Shown: positions 34,859 through 47,004 of the stretch, one piece after another
Numbering within the stretch: position 1 is the first letter of the stretch
How the letters are laid out: every line of letters begins with the position of its first letter
NCBI GenBank assembly: GCA_949592205.1
Contig: CATIUR010000001.1
Location: forward strand, 335,054,250 to 335,118,249
Direction of reading: 5' to 3'
Length of the DNA stretch: 64,000 nucleotides
Source: Helichrysum umbraculigerum
Taxonomy: Eukaryota > Streptophyta > Magnoliopsida > Asterales > Asteraceae
The notes under the pieces: generated by a model
Told to the model about the DNA's origin: nothing
The model's input: the letters and a program-made list of their open reading frames with translations, nothing else
Databases searched by the model: none
Position numbers and translations under genes: made by a program

Positions 34859-34886
34859 CGTGTGTATACACGAGTTTTAAGGCTAG
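34859..34886 (+). mobile_element. Helitron-like 3' terminus (plus strand)
   Basis: Hairpin CGTGT GTAT ACACG (34859-34872) is followed by an AT-rich ten-base spacer and CTAG (34883-34886) before T. The body would extend left, possibly including the O-methyltransferase relic at 34045. The 5' end was not found. Confidence 0.6.
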
Positions 34887-35172
34887 TATATTTATATAAC
34901 CATGAATAATTTACGAATAATAGTTTAAAATCTAAATCAGATAGGTTGTTCATATAGGATTTAAAATAAAATGATAGCATTATATTTAATCTGGATGTAG
35001 TAGAAATATTTTGACGGGAAATAGTAAAGTTATTAATTTAGTGTAACTTATTTGGAAATAGCAAGATACAAGCTTGGAAGTAACAAAAATAACTTTAAAA
35101 TGTAGACCTAAACTCATCTGCTACGCCACTCCCTCTGTATTTGTGAAACAATTTTTTTCTTTTAACAATATA

Positions 35173-35200
35173 CTAGATATAAGACCCGCGGCAACGCGGG
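35173..35200 (-). mobile_element. Helitron-like 3' terminus (minus strand)
   Basis: Minus-strand hairpin CCCGCG TTGC CGCGGG (35185-35200) then TCTTATAT and CTAG (35173-35176), followed by T. The body lies to the right and contains GAAATGTATTTTCATATGCC (35468-35487), also found inside the related terminus at 10466. Confidence 0.7.
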
Positions 35201-35601
35201 GTATTCTAAATTCTTTTGGTTATTTATATTTTCAAAAAAAAAAATTAAAGATTCAAGTTTTGTAGGATCATTATTATAGTTTATAATTGAACATTTACTC
35301 CACTCAACTTGAGTTTAAATTATTATTTTTATATATTTTTCCTCTATATTTATGGAAATTTGTATTATTTGTTTTTACGATAACGCGAAGGTCAACATTT
35401 GTCTTTCTAAATTTTTCAATAAAAAATTCAAACTTATAAAGATAAAAGTGTATATCACTTGTTGTTTGAAATGTATTTTCATATGCCTAAATAATTATGG
35501 TTATGTAAAGATAAAAGATCATTTTATATATACAATTCACGTATGTGTTTAAATTTTCAATTTCAATACAAATTATGAAATATGGAGTCACATTATAGTT
35601 T

Positions 35602-36524
35602 ACCCGTGAATAGGGGTGTTCAAAGTCGGATATCCGAAAATTCGGATATCCGAATTTCGGATATCCGAAAATTCGGATAGTGAATTGTGGTATCCGAAAT
35701 CCGTATCCGAATTTCGGATATCCGAAATTCGGATATCCGAAATTTTCGGATTCGGATACCGGATAATCCGAAATATCCGAAAAATAGAGAAAGATGAGAA
35801 TTGCTATTTAAATTCGATGGTACTAATGTTGGTTTGTTGAAAGAGGTGTTGAGACTGTTGGAAAGGTAAGATGGTGTGATGGCAGTGGTGGTTCGGTGGT
35901 GATATTGGAATCCTGGTGGTGATGTGACTGTGGTGGACTGGTGGTGGTGTGACGATGGACCGATGGTGGTGTGGCTGGGTGTTGGGGCGATGGTGGGGTG
36001 GTAGTGGTACATAGATAAGGTTTACAGATTTTTTATAATGATTTTTCTTTAAATGGATGGATGAAAATTTTGTTTGAATCTGAGATTCATGGGAAGAGTT
36101 TAGCTCGTGAGGTAGAAGTGAGAAGATTAGGTGTTTGAAAAAATTATGAAACTTATTAGATGTATTTTTTATGAAGATATTGGGAACATAAATAGTGAAA
36201 AGCTTTTGTCCTTTTGACTTTTTAATGCATTGGGGACCATAAATGTGAAAGCTTTTGTCCCATTCATTGTTTACATGACTGACAAAACCCACTAAAGCAT
36301 CCTAAAACTATTAGATGTAATACTTTTTCGGATATTTCGGGTATCCGAATATCCGAAATTTCTATAAATTGCTATCCGAATCCGAATCCGAAAATTCGGA
36401 TATCCGAATTTCGGATATCCGAAATTTCGGGTATCCGAATTTTCGGATAATTTCGGATCGGATTTTTGGATATTCGGATTTCGGATTCGGATACGGATAT
36501 TTTTGAACACCCCTACCCGTGAAT
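35602..36524. mobile_element. Non-autonomous Mutator-like element
   Basis: A 903-bp element (35612-36514) starts AGGGGTGTTCAAA and ends TTTGAACACCCCT. It is flanked by a perfect 10-bp duplication ACCCGTGAAT at 35602-35611 and 36515-36524, the length typical of Mutator-like elements. Each arm (about 35612-35790 and 36325-36514) is made of repeats of CGGATATCCGAA, itself palindromic. The core has His/Pro/Ser/Thr-rich minus-strand frames, probably from GGTGGT repeats, and no transposase. It may have captured host sequence, but none was recognised. Confidence 0.92.
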
Positions 36525-37300
36525 ACGTTTGAGACCACATTGTTTTTCAAAAAGTAAAATTTTTTTTAATAGTAATAGTAATAATAGAAAATAGCAAGTG
36601 TTAAATATGTACAAAGGAAAAATCTTGTAGTATGATTGTCATACAACCATCTTGTTTTGCTAAAAGTGATATACACAAGTCACATACTTTAGTTGTACAC
36701 ATTTCACAATACAAACATCAGATTGTTTTTTTTATAATAGTATGTAATAACGATTGTAGTCTATTACAATAAGAGGCGAAGCCTTAATTGTAAAATAATA
36801 TACAATTGCAAAATATACATGTTACATATAAAAACAAATTCCTTTTAGATACATAATATATAAAGATTGTAATGATAGTGAAAAAACCACCTACAAGAAG
36901 CATGGACTCTAACTTTCGTAGTGCTGGTAGGTTCATATGTACATCTCCACGAGCTTTTGGTGTCATGATCTGCGTTAATGTCGAACTATACAATATATAT
37001 AATTTTAGACTGTTTAAGTGAAATCTACAGTGAAATTGAGTATGGAAAGAACACATGCCTCTAGAGTTCGACCGTTGGCATCAAATTGCTTAGCTGGAAC
37101 TAACTCAACCATATAGTTTGTAGATGCAAGCAGCCACTTCATTTCTCTTCTCTACATGCTCTTTCTCTCATCTGGCAGAGGCTCCACTTTCCATAGCTCT
37201 CCAAATATAGCTCCTGATTATCCATACACGTTTAATAAAATTAGCTTTTAAGTAGGATATATATGTGCCGACATATAAACTTCTAACATACTTTTTGAAT
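36525..37300. other. Intergenic, possibly LINE 3' tail
   Basis: AT-rich. The part adjoining 37307 may be the 3' untranslated region of the LINE relic. No poly(A) end was fixed. Confidence 0.4.
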
Positions 37301-37306
37301 GTGAAA

Positions 37307-37930
37307 TCAAACATTCACAATCATGTAATCAACTATATAAGCTCCCTTTCTAGATCTCCTTGACACCCATTCAAAGCTTCTTAACTGAATTTCCTTGTGC
37401 AGTATTGACTTGGACCAAAATTCAACATCCAAAACTATTTTATTTATGTTGTACCATATCAAGTAACTTGTCACCCATTTAATAGCATCCCAGATTCTTT
37501 TGATAATTTTTTCCAACCCATTGTTGCCTCCAGATTCCATATTCTCTTGCGCAGTAGCCACATTTATCGCTCCTCTTTTCCACCAATTAAAAATCGCTTT
37601 CCAAACAGGTAACCTCCTTACACATTAGTATTCCATGATTTACGGTTTCTATTTTAATACCCTTATTATCAAAGCTCTGCTCTCACTGGGATTCTTCCTT
37701 TTATTGGCCTCCACACATAAATGTTTACTTTTCCAATTACTAGTTTATTCATCTTTGTCGCACTTGTATCAGTCCCATCCGCTGATAGCACGTTGTCAAT
37801 TTCACTTGCAAGCACTTTCACAGAAAATCTCCTTTGTCATCTAGCTTCCACCTCCAATTGTCCATGCGGTTTTGTATTGGTACAAAAGACGACGGTTATT
37901 GATACATTTCATTCAATTCCACTTGCCCGA
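37307..37930 (-). pseudogene. LINE (L1-type) 3' coding fragment
   Basis: Minus-strand remnant of the C-terminal zf-RVT region of a plant LINE reverse transcriptase protein. RWKLDDKGDFSVKVL and VNIYVWRPIKGRIPVR match the conserved block before the zinc-binding tail; stops and a shift follow, then FNWWKRGAINVATAQ and a final stretch ending near 37307. Reverse transcriptase and endonuclease domains are absent, consistent with 5' truncation or decay. Confidence 0.75.
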
Positions 37931-38692
37931 CCCCTTGGATCCCTAACCTAGTCCCAAACCCATACATCGACACTTTGGCACATCCACTGGCCACTGCACA
38001 TACACTGAAAACCATAGAACCTCCATTGCTTTAGCATTTACTTAATGTGAAGCAAACATGTTCATCTAATCTCCATCTTTTGAGTCTCTCCAGTAGCAGT
38101 AAACAAATCATGTGACCTAAATACAAATCATTAAAAGCACTCAATCGTTTCTAAAACTTACAAAATCATATTAAACCCTAGAATACATCATCAAAGATAA
38201 TGTAATTTGGAAACCTTGCTTTAAGCTTGAAGAAAATCATGATTAATGACATAAACAATCCAAACCATATGAATAAAATAGAACAATTAATTGAACAAAT
38301 TATCCATCATATTATCAACAAATCGAGTTGATATCTGTCTATATTAGAGGTGATAATTTTGATTCATTACTTAAGTATGCTTTGATTTGACTTTTGAGTA
38401 GTGTTATATCATATTGGTCAAATTTTAGGGAAGTAAACCAAGTGTTTCCAAAAGTCACCAACATTGTTTTTGTTCGAAGATTAAGCTTACTATTGTTAAG
38501 AATCATGATTTTGCATTCATACAAGTTTTTAGAAATGGAAAGAAAATTGATTGGAGTTTGACCAAACGCAATTGGGTTGTTTCGACCCGAACTGAAGATT
38601 TCAATCTAAAACCTGTTTCTAGCTGTTACCCAACCCACCCACGTCATCCATCCTACCTAATATCCATTTTTGAGCACAATAACATGTACAAC
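37931..38692. other. Spacer, nothing recognised
   Basis: Non-coding sequence between the LINE relic and the kinesin relic. No feature was recognised. Confidence 0.5.
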
Positions 38693-39390
38693 CTGCAAGA
38701 GCCGAGTAAGTTTACTATCTCGGTATGGAACAGGAGCATCTTCTTTACGTTTATTTCTCATCACCAAGGGCACTAATGACATTTCCAACAAAAAGGACTT
38801 TGTTGATATGAACTCCTGTTCCACAAATGAACTTATTAACATTATCTTTTCTAAGCATTTACAGTATTAAAAAAATTTAATTACCACAATCACCCACCTT
38901 CTTTGAAATGCATACCATCAGAACCGGTTCTTTTAGCTCGTTTAGATCCAGCAAGATTAACTAAATGCAATTTTGCATAAAGATATTCGTCACACAATAA
39001 ATCATTTGAGTTGCTATCACCATATATTTGTTTTCGCATTTGCTCGAATGTGACCATGAAGATTGCATGTGATCGACAGCATAAAGAGTTAAAACCAAGA
39101 AAATACTTGTTTACAAAGTCAATTAAAAATTAATTTATATTGAAAGGTCTCCTTGATTAATTATTCATATTTGTACTCCCTGTTGCCCTGCCCAATGATC
39201 CAGCTCAAGACAATCAATCCTTCAAGTGTCTTAACACTACATTCAGTAGATCTTACAAGCATTATAACACCATTAGACGTTTTACGAATTTGGATCGGTG
39301 GTTTTCCCGGACTATTCAATATCCCTATCTGCCCATTTGGTATCTCTAACTTGTTATCCAGCAAGTCATGTACTTCCATCTTTTTGAATC
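38693..39390 (-). pseudogene. KIN-4-type kinesin motor pseudogene
   Basis: Three minus-strand exon remnants match the motor domain of a plant KIN-4 kinesin (microtubule plus-end motor). From 5': 39161-39390 encodes GKPPIQIRKTSNGVI; 38894-39082 encodes RSHAIFMVTFEQMRK and LHLVNLAGSKRAKRTGSDGM (switch I and II regions); 38693-38815 encodes GVHINK, GNVISALGDEK, then VPYRDSKLTRLLQ. Intron borders near 38816, 38893 and 38692 are recognisable. The third exon has stops and a shift after GDEK. The P-loop region, neck and tail are absent. Switch II reads DLAGSKRAKR-like with NLAGSK instead of DLAGSE, changing two key residues. It is therefore a non-functional gene fragment with introns. Confidence 0.88.
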
Positions 39391-39910
39391 TTCAAAAATA
39401 TAAATAAAAAACAATTCATTTAAAAGTAGAAAATTTTATATTTATTCTATGATTTCCAACCAAGTTACATGGTGCAAATCGTCATTGAAGTTAGATAAGA
39501 GGATCTTCACCAAGTATTTCTTTCGCAAATCTTCATTCTGTTTTTTTTTTTTTGGCAGAAACCTGACTATGAAATTGGGTCTTGAATTCCTTGAGGCTTG
39601 TACCTTTGTAGCATTCCATGTGCCTCATTAAGAAAACACTACTATCTGCATAGTTTTCTTGGTTGCCCATTCAATATCAAGAATCTTGATGTCTTTAGCC
39701 ATCAACTCAACGGTGTGTGTGTGCTTCTCAACCTTTCCAAGGTATTCACAAAACATCCTACGCTGTAGCAACAAAGAAAGTACAATAAAATACAAGAAAT
39801 AACTTTGAACATTTATTAATGTATATTTCAAAAATAGACAAGAAGTATAATTACTTACAAGAGTGTTTTGGCAAAAAAAAAATTTTTTAAAAATAAGGTA
39901 ATACCATTTT

Positions 39911-42900
39911 GATACTGTCGCACCCCCAGAACACGTGGCAGCGGAAGTATTAGGTGTCACGGGGGCGCCCACCAAATTAAATATCACAATACAAAGATTA
40001 AAGCAAACGAACTCTACATGAGACGTTTGAAAAATAGTTACATTACCATAATTCAAATGTTTACAAAAGTATCTGGAGTTCACATAATAAAAGTAGAATT
40101 ACATAGCTATAACTACAAAATATAGTAAATGCAATCTAATCCTTGGTTGTTTTCAAAATATGCGACTCAAGCTAAAATGCTTCCAAAAGCATCCTACTGC
40201 GACTGGTTACCTGAGAAATACACACTAAAAGGTCAACATAAAGTTGGTGAGTTCATAGGTTTGTAAACAGTTATTCAGTTATCAGTATGATCCACAAGAT
40301 TTTAAAGTTTGTATCATTCAACAATGAATAGTAAAAGTATCGTCTACAACGATAAGTAAAAGTATTGCACAAATGCAATATGTGTATACCATTTGCTATG
40401 AGTCTCATAGTTCGAGCTTAACGTTGTTTGCCTCCGGTAAGTGTATATTCCAGTACACTTCTAATTCACAAATAAAATTGCGTCCGTGGGTTGGCTAGAG
40501 CGACTAGCCCAGACGAGGTTTGTCAAACCCTGATAGATCTATCCAATAATATTCACGCACAAATTTTAACGAACTATGATGGGTTAACGACTTTAGTGGA
40601 TTAAATCGGGTCTCATGCAATCCGTATAAAAAAAAGTTGTTACCAGTACTTGTGATCATAAAAGCAGTTTCTATAAAACAGTTGTATGTATTCTCACCCC
40701 AGTTAGAAAACAGTAAAAATGGGCTATGAAACTCACCTGAGTTTAGCAAGTAGCAAGCAAATAATCAAATAAGCAAGCAATGTGTGTTCCAATCTTCAAC
40801 CTTCTAACGTCCTAAACGTATAAGGTTGTGTGTAAGTAGATGTCTCAAAAGACCATCTATGTAAGTGGAGGGTTAAAGTCTACTTAGGCTAATCATGTAG
40901 GTGGAGGGTTAAAATGTCCACCTATGCTAGTTCACTCAACTAGTATGTTAAAATAAGTTGTTTATCAAAAACGTGTACGACCCGTTGGTGAAAGTTTGTA
41001 ATAATAATTCTTAAAAGACATTACTATTAAGTTTATTCGTTGTATACTTTACATTAGTATATATCATATGTTATCGGGTTGTTATCGTATGTGGTTATAA
41101 GTTGTTACCCAAGTTGATCACTCAGAGATAACTAAGTTTTAAACATTCTGTGAAAAGCGACACTAAGTGCGACACTAGATCCATCACTGAGGTTGCGACA
41201 CTGAGGTTCAGTGTTCCAAAGGTTGCGACATTCGGTTTAGTGTCGCAGGTTATGCGACATTCGGGTTGGTGTCGCAAAAAGTAGCGACATTGGGAAAAGT
41301 GTCGCATTTCATGCGACATTAGGGTTTGCATCGCAGGTTGACTGCGACATTGGGGTTAGTGTCGCAGGTCGTGCGACACTAATGGCCTGGTCAGATTTTT
41401 GATTTTTAGCCCAAGTGTTTCAAGTGTCGGTTTTTAGTTCGGGTGTGTTTTCGGGTCTCGTTTTTGGTCTAAGTTACTAAATATGTCACCCAAACCCGTT
41501 TGTTTACCATTCTTTCCAAAAATAGTAAGTTTCCAAAAATAGAAAGTTTGACATTTTTGAAACCGAGTTTCGTTTTTGTTGACTTGGTCAAACCTACTCG
41601 GTTTGACCCGAATCTTCTCCCCAACCCTTAGTTATGTTCAAATATCATAAAAATTTAGTTTCACCACTTATATCATGTTCATAAGGTGTCGGTTTTCAAT
41701 CTTACCAAAATCAGTCCATATTTGATGTTTTCCAAAAAATGCACCTGTTTGTCGAATTTTTATAAAAATATACACTCCGTAAACAAATCCAAAAAAATTA
41801 CCAGTTGTTCCCCCATATGTTATCTACGTCCAGTAATTTTTACAGTAAATTTAGAGAAGTCTAAGTATTTTTAATAATTACATTTATCTTCTGAGGTCAG
41901 ATTTGGATACATACATGAAGTCGTAATTTCTGGGCAAAATCTATAGGTTTTCAGAAAAAGTGGTCACCACGACATTTGTAGACAACGAAATTTTTAAACC
42001 TTTGGCGGTGGTTTCAAGTCGTTTGGATCTGTATAGCTCGAGATATGGTCAAAACCATATGACTAAAATTTCTGGATTTCTGGAACAGATTATCTATGTG
42101 TTTTAACAAAAAATATTAAAAATAGTATTTTGGCTCAGAAAAATATGAAGCTTGCGGGGTTGGAAAGCTTACTTCTTGAAATTAATTTTTGACTATATAA
42201 GCGTCCATTTTAATGGAGAAATGATTTTTATAAATTCATGGAAGTTGATAAAACTTTCTGGACAGCAAGTTTTCTTGCATTTTTATGAGTTTTAAGTTTA
42301 GAAAATGAGTAAAGTTTTTTTATAATACTTGTTGAGTGAGCCTTGGATTATGTTAATAAGCATAAATAGGTGTAAGAAAGGTTCTCACAATGATGTAAAT
42401 GATGAAAGAATGGCAGCAAAGTGATGAGAAACATGTGAGCTTGAATCTTCTTGAAGAATCTTGAAAAATGGTGATAATTTTAGGTGGTGGTTTGTGGTGG
42501 TGAATGGTGGTTTGTTAGTGGTTTATGGAGGTGGTTATGACTGATTTTCTAGTGAGAGAAGTGATAGAGAGAGTTTGAGAGGAAATGAGTGAAGAAGTGT
42601 TAAAGAAAATGATGGAGAAATGCATGAAATAAGAATGGTGGTGTAAGGAATAATAATAATCATCAAGTTTGCATGAAAATAGAGAAGGTGGGTGTAGGTG
42701 GCTGGCCCCCACCATGGGCCCCATCTGATTTTTAGTGATCAAATGTGATTTCCAGACTGTGTTGCGTACGGTGGTCGTTTATTCGTTATTTCATTAAATT
42801 GTTAAATCGCGTAACGTTATTTTGAGTCGTTTAAATTAACGATATATTTTGGATAATTTTTCATTGAAGTATTGTTAAAATACTTTATTTTGAATTGTCG

Positions 42901-43293
42901 ACCTATTTATTGACTTTTTTTTTGGTTGCCGAATTCGATTCACGCGTTTTCTTTGCGTTTGAGACGTTTTGAGCGATACTTTTAGGTTTTTCATGTATTA
43001 TTTAAACAAAATAATAATATATGATAAATAACTTCTAAAAATAGATTTAAGTTATTTATAGAAATGTTTTCACCAGCGTCGTATATTAAGTCGGACTCCG
43101 TCCGGTAGTTTCGCGTAATTACAACTAATTACGTAAGAGTAATATAAAACAATTACGTAAGTGTATATTCACATAAATATACAAATAGTTACAAGCAATT
43201 ACACGTATTTAGCCTAATACTAAACTAAACACACGTAATTAGGGTTTCGAGTAGGTTCAACGGTTGACCTAAGTTGACGGGTGTCACAGATAC
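39911..43293 (-). mobile_element. Solo LTR 2 of a Ty3/gypsy chromovirus
   Basis: A 3,373-bp LTR (39916-43288) begins TGTCGCACCCCC and ends GGGTGTCACA on the plus strand, with duplication GATAC at 39911-39915 and 43289-43293. No internal region remains. Its ends, the block at 40971-41010 and the dyad array at 41157-41380 show it is related to solo LTR 1 but about 760 bp longer, mainly between array and GA-rich region (41390-42540). It lies in an intron of the Ulp1-like gene. Confidence 0.93.
41157..41380. repeat. Array of GCGACA / TGTCGC dyads in solo LTR 2
   Basis: Repeated GCGACA(T/C)T and GTGTCGCA halves alternate every 15-30 bp, as in solo LTR 1. Each half-pair can form a stem of at least six base pairs. 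Confidence 0.9.
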
Positions 43294-45529
43294 AGACAGT
43301 TATAATGCAGTTTAACAATATTATAAAATAGTTACAAGAGTGTTTGGCAAGTTCCCATATCTCACAAACAAATCATTATTATCCTTGATGCTGTCAATTA
43401 TGTAAATTCCCGGAACTTTCAAATTAAAGCAAATCGGATAATAATGGTTGATGACATTTGAATTCTTTACCTCAATCGGCATCACTATCGGGAAAAAACC
43501 TAAACAGCCAACATAGACATTTCAGATAAAAGAGTTAAAATAAGATATCTTAGGTTTTACAAATTGAAATTCTGATAGGAATTTGAAATAAATGAAATAT
43601 ACGTAAAAATTACCACAACAGTATCACTCAAATTTGGTTTTGATGCTTGCATCAAACTTGATTTCAGACTCTTTTCAAAATTTGAAGAAACAACTGTTTG
43701 GTTGAGTGAAGGATCTATGGCGTTGTATGTCTGTATAAACAAAAAAGTTCAGCCTGTTTAAAAAAAAAGATTACTTAGGAATAATTTTCAAAAAGTAATA
43801 ATAGTTACAATTGTTTCAGTATCACATAAAACACGACCACCATTAACAGTTGACTCTTGAGACTCTTCATAAATAAAGATCTGAGTCCAAACATCAATGA
43901 CTTCTTGTTGTACTCCAATTCCACCATACAAACTAACCAAACATTGAAGATCCAGATGACTTGAATAATTCTTGAAGTAAACATTCCCGTGTATTTAAAA
44001 TTTATTTAACAAATATAAGATGCAGTAAAAATATATAAAATTCAGTACCTAATTTAGTGTTTTGATAAGCATATCAATTAATTTACTTGACAGGTTGGTA
44101 TGCACTAAAGATGTAACTGCACACTCTCTCTTCTTGTATTGTTACTTTCAAATCCATGCAAACCTCCTTCCCAATATAAGGAGAGAAAAGATCACCAGAT
44201 ACATTCACAACCTCGGTCTTACCATCAACTTCGACTTCCACTATTTCCTCAATCAACAAATCAACCTTATCGTCAGATTTTCATGAGGATTAAGTTTCAC
44301 TTCAACCGGTTTAGAAGGAACTGGTAAATCTTTTGGAGGTGTGAAACTCCTACTTATTGGGAATGGATTGATTGGCTTCGGAAGATCTTTTGAAAAATCT
44401 AGTTTCAGCTTAGGTAGACCAAGTGAACTAGCAAGTGCAGGTTTAGGAGAACCAACTGGATTTGGAGCTGCAAATGGGGTAAACAGTGTAGAATGACATG
44501 TAGTTGATACTTTCTTTGGGAATAAATAATCTTCAACTATTTTCTTATCAACTCTTTTCCTATCAGCTTCATTCTTTATCTGTTCTTCTTCCCTTTTTGC
44601 TTTAAGTTCTGATTCCTTTTGTTTTTGTTGTTGATCAATCATATCTAACTCCTGAAGTCTGTTACGTATGTCTTCACGATTTTTTTTGCTGCTTCTTCCT
44701 TCTTCTTCTGTAACTCTGCAGAAGCCAAATCTGTTGCTTGACAATGCAAAAAAGTCTCATAGTCTGAAAATGGTTTTGTAACCGAGCTCAATTCAGGATC
44801 ATTGACAACACAACCTTGATCCTCACTTTCAACTTTCTGATCTCCAACGAATGCAGCTTCGTGAAAAGTTTGTTGTAACACATGAGGTTCTGATTTATGC
44901 AAATCATCAGGAGATATCCCTAAATCAAATGTCGGAAAATCAGTATTCAATTTTCTCCTTTTCACTGACCCAATATAAGATTTTTCTTGATATTGTATCA
45001 GAGAGGTACCCATTTTCAAACTATCGAGGCCAATGTTTTTTTTTTCAGATTCATCGTTTTCACTTACTTTCACCATCTATTTGTTATTTTCACCTTCAAC
45101 AACATCTTCTTTCTTGTCTCCAACCGCCAATGTAGATTCCGGATGTGCAGTTTCAACCAAACTTGGGTTTTTAGATATACCCTCAACTGGATTTTCAGGA
45201 ACTGGAGTTGTTACAGCACATAATGGTTCAGCAATCAGGATCGGTGATGCTGGCATCTTTGATGACTGCCCATTTTCTGTGACATGACGAGACATTGGGG
45301 ATAAAAGCTCGTCATCTGAATCAGGTGCGTATTCCAAACCTATGTCCGTCGATGCCTTATCTAAAACTATAGAAACATCAAAAATTGAGTTTCTTTCCAC
45401 TGCCAAGTCAAGAAGTTCTGGATCAAACGGATGAGATGACATCACACTTGCTAAAGAGTTATCAATGAATTCTTTATCTTTCCGGACATGTACAAGACTT
45501 TCTTTATAAGTATTTTGAGTCTTCTTTCA

Positions 45530-46988
45530 AATGGTGTCAGTTTCATGGTAAAAGGTGGAGTATAAGTTGGGCAAAACAATTTTACAAGATTGTGTGTCAT
45601 TTCTGAGTTTTTTGGTTCCAGATTTCGGTTAAGTTGTCGATTTTTGAGACATACCTTAAACTAAGGATTAGACTTTGAAATTTTTACTAAAGTGTTTTCA
45701 AGGTGTTAAATATTTTCTGTAAAAATATTATAATCATAGGAAGTTTTAAAGTATTTTTAATAAATTGTGACTTTTTGGTACTCAGAAATCATTGTAGGTT
45801 TGGAGCAGATTGTTTTGGTAACTTTTTAAAAATAGTAAATTACAATATTTAATTCTGGAAAAATTACAGATTATTCTAAACATATTGAAGTGTTATTGGT
45901 TAAATTTATAGAGTCAAATGATTTCATTAAGTCATATTTAAAAATCAGTAAAGTGGTATGAAAATTGTGGACATAATCTGATTTTTACTCGATAGGTTGA
46001 TTCAAGTTAATATACATGAGTTGAATTGTGAGAGAACTTAGTGGAAGTGTTTAGACTTGGGATACAATGGAATCACCTAGTTATGTCTAGGTTGTAACCC
46101 ATATGCATTATGATATTGTAGATTTGCAAGTGGTTTAGTGGATTATACTTAAGGGTGATACTTACATCATTTCTTGAGGTGAGTTTTCGTGGCCCCGTTT
46201 TCATTTACATATTTTTACATTGGGGGAAAAGTATGCTCACATATTTTATCAACTTTTTTATGCTGTGAACGTATTCATTTCTATTTTTAGACATATGCTT
46301 GAAATGTGTGACACTATGTGACTTATGTGCATTGATACTTGTTGCTTATAGTCGTGCTTAACTTCCTTGTGGAGTATTTGCCGTACATTGAGATTTGTTG
46401 CTTACAGTCGTGCTTTACTTCCTTGTGGAGTATTTGCCGTAAATTGGGATTTGTTGCGTACAGTCGGCTTTACTTCCTTGTGGGGTAATTGCCGTGCATT
46501 GAGATATATTGGCTGCATTATTTCACATTTATGTACATTTCTATTGCATTGTCCTACTCAGTTTAATATCACAGCAAAAATGTTTATTTTCCGGTGTTTG
46601 GTTCTCAAACCTACGGAACTCACCAACATTATTGTTGACGTTTTTTAGCATAACTTTTCAGGTAACACTAGTTGGCTGAAGATAGAGGACAAGAAAGCTT
46701 AGTGGACCTCTAGGTTGCATTTAAGCTAAACTTCGATTATTGTTTGAGGTGGAACTTTCGCATTTTAATAATTTGGAAAAGGCGTGTTTTGCCTTAACAT
46801 TTATTTTGTGGGATTATAGTTTGTTTATCTGTTTCATTGATGATATGTCATGTAGCGTGAACTCCTATTCATGTTACAAGTATCATAACACATTGGATTT
46901 TTATTTTCATATAGACATCTTTATAATAATGTGTTGTGATCATATCTTCGTTGTACCCCGTTGTTTCCGCTTTAGACGGGGTGTGACA
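45530..46988 (+). repeat. 5' LTR (left end unclear) of the outer gypsy element
   Basis: Ends GGGGTGTGACA at 46988, directly before a primer-binding site. The matching 3' LTR starts TGTGACATTCG at 63907. No such start is visible near 45300-45700, so the LTR is probably 5'-truncated or joined to the Ulp1-like sequence by rearrangement near 45530. It contains a three-copy tandem repeat at 46333-46505. Confidence 0.7.
46333..46505. repeat. 56-bp tandem repeat, 3 copies
   Basis: Copies contain TTACTTCCTTGTGG (starting near 46360, 46416 and 46471) and TTGCCGT; periods are 56 and 55 bp. It lies within the outer element's 5' LTR, 480-650 bp before its end. Confidence 0.9.
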
Positions 46989-46991
46989 GAT

Positions 46992-47004
46992 TGGTATCAG
47001 AGCC
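46992..47004 (+). promoter_or_regulatory. Primer-binding site, outer gypsy element
   Basis: TGGTATCAGAGCC three bases after the 5' LTR, complementary to initiator tRNA-Met. Confidence 0.95.

Larger units (their letters stand above)
39450..45520 (-). pseudogene. Ulp1-like (C48) peptidase gene, broken
   Basis: Minus-strand exons form a peptidase of the SUMO-protease-like C48 family often found in plant transposons. N-terminal exon(s) 45520-44253 are acidic and low complexity (MSSHPFDPELLDLAVE; a Lys/Glu helix near 44620), with shifts. Then 44250-44050 (VDLLIEEIVEVEVDGK), 43980-43800 (HLDLQCLVSLYGG, VIDVWTQIF), 43735-43620, 43495-43335 (NHYYPICFNLKVPGIYIID, with the His and Asp positions), and, beyond a solo LTR, 39780-39450 (VELMAKDIKILD; DSSVFLMRHMECYKG; LRKKYLVKILLSN). 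The catalytic Cys box DCG.F is DSS.F here. Frameshifts also occur near 44270 and 39660. It may derive from a transposon or captured gene. Confidence 0.75.

Noticed and set aside
35620..36292. 130- and 162-residue frames in the Mutator-like element
   Set aside because: They overlap the inverted-repeat arms and GGTGGT-type repeats; composition is simple and no protein family is recognised.
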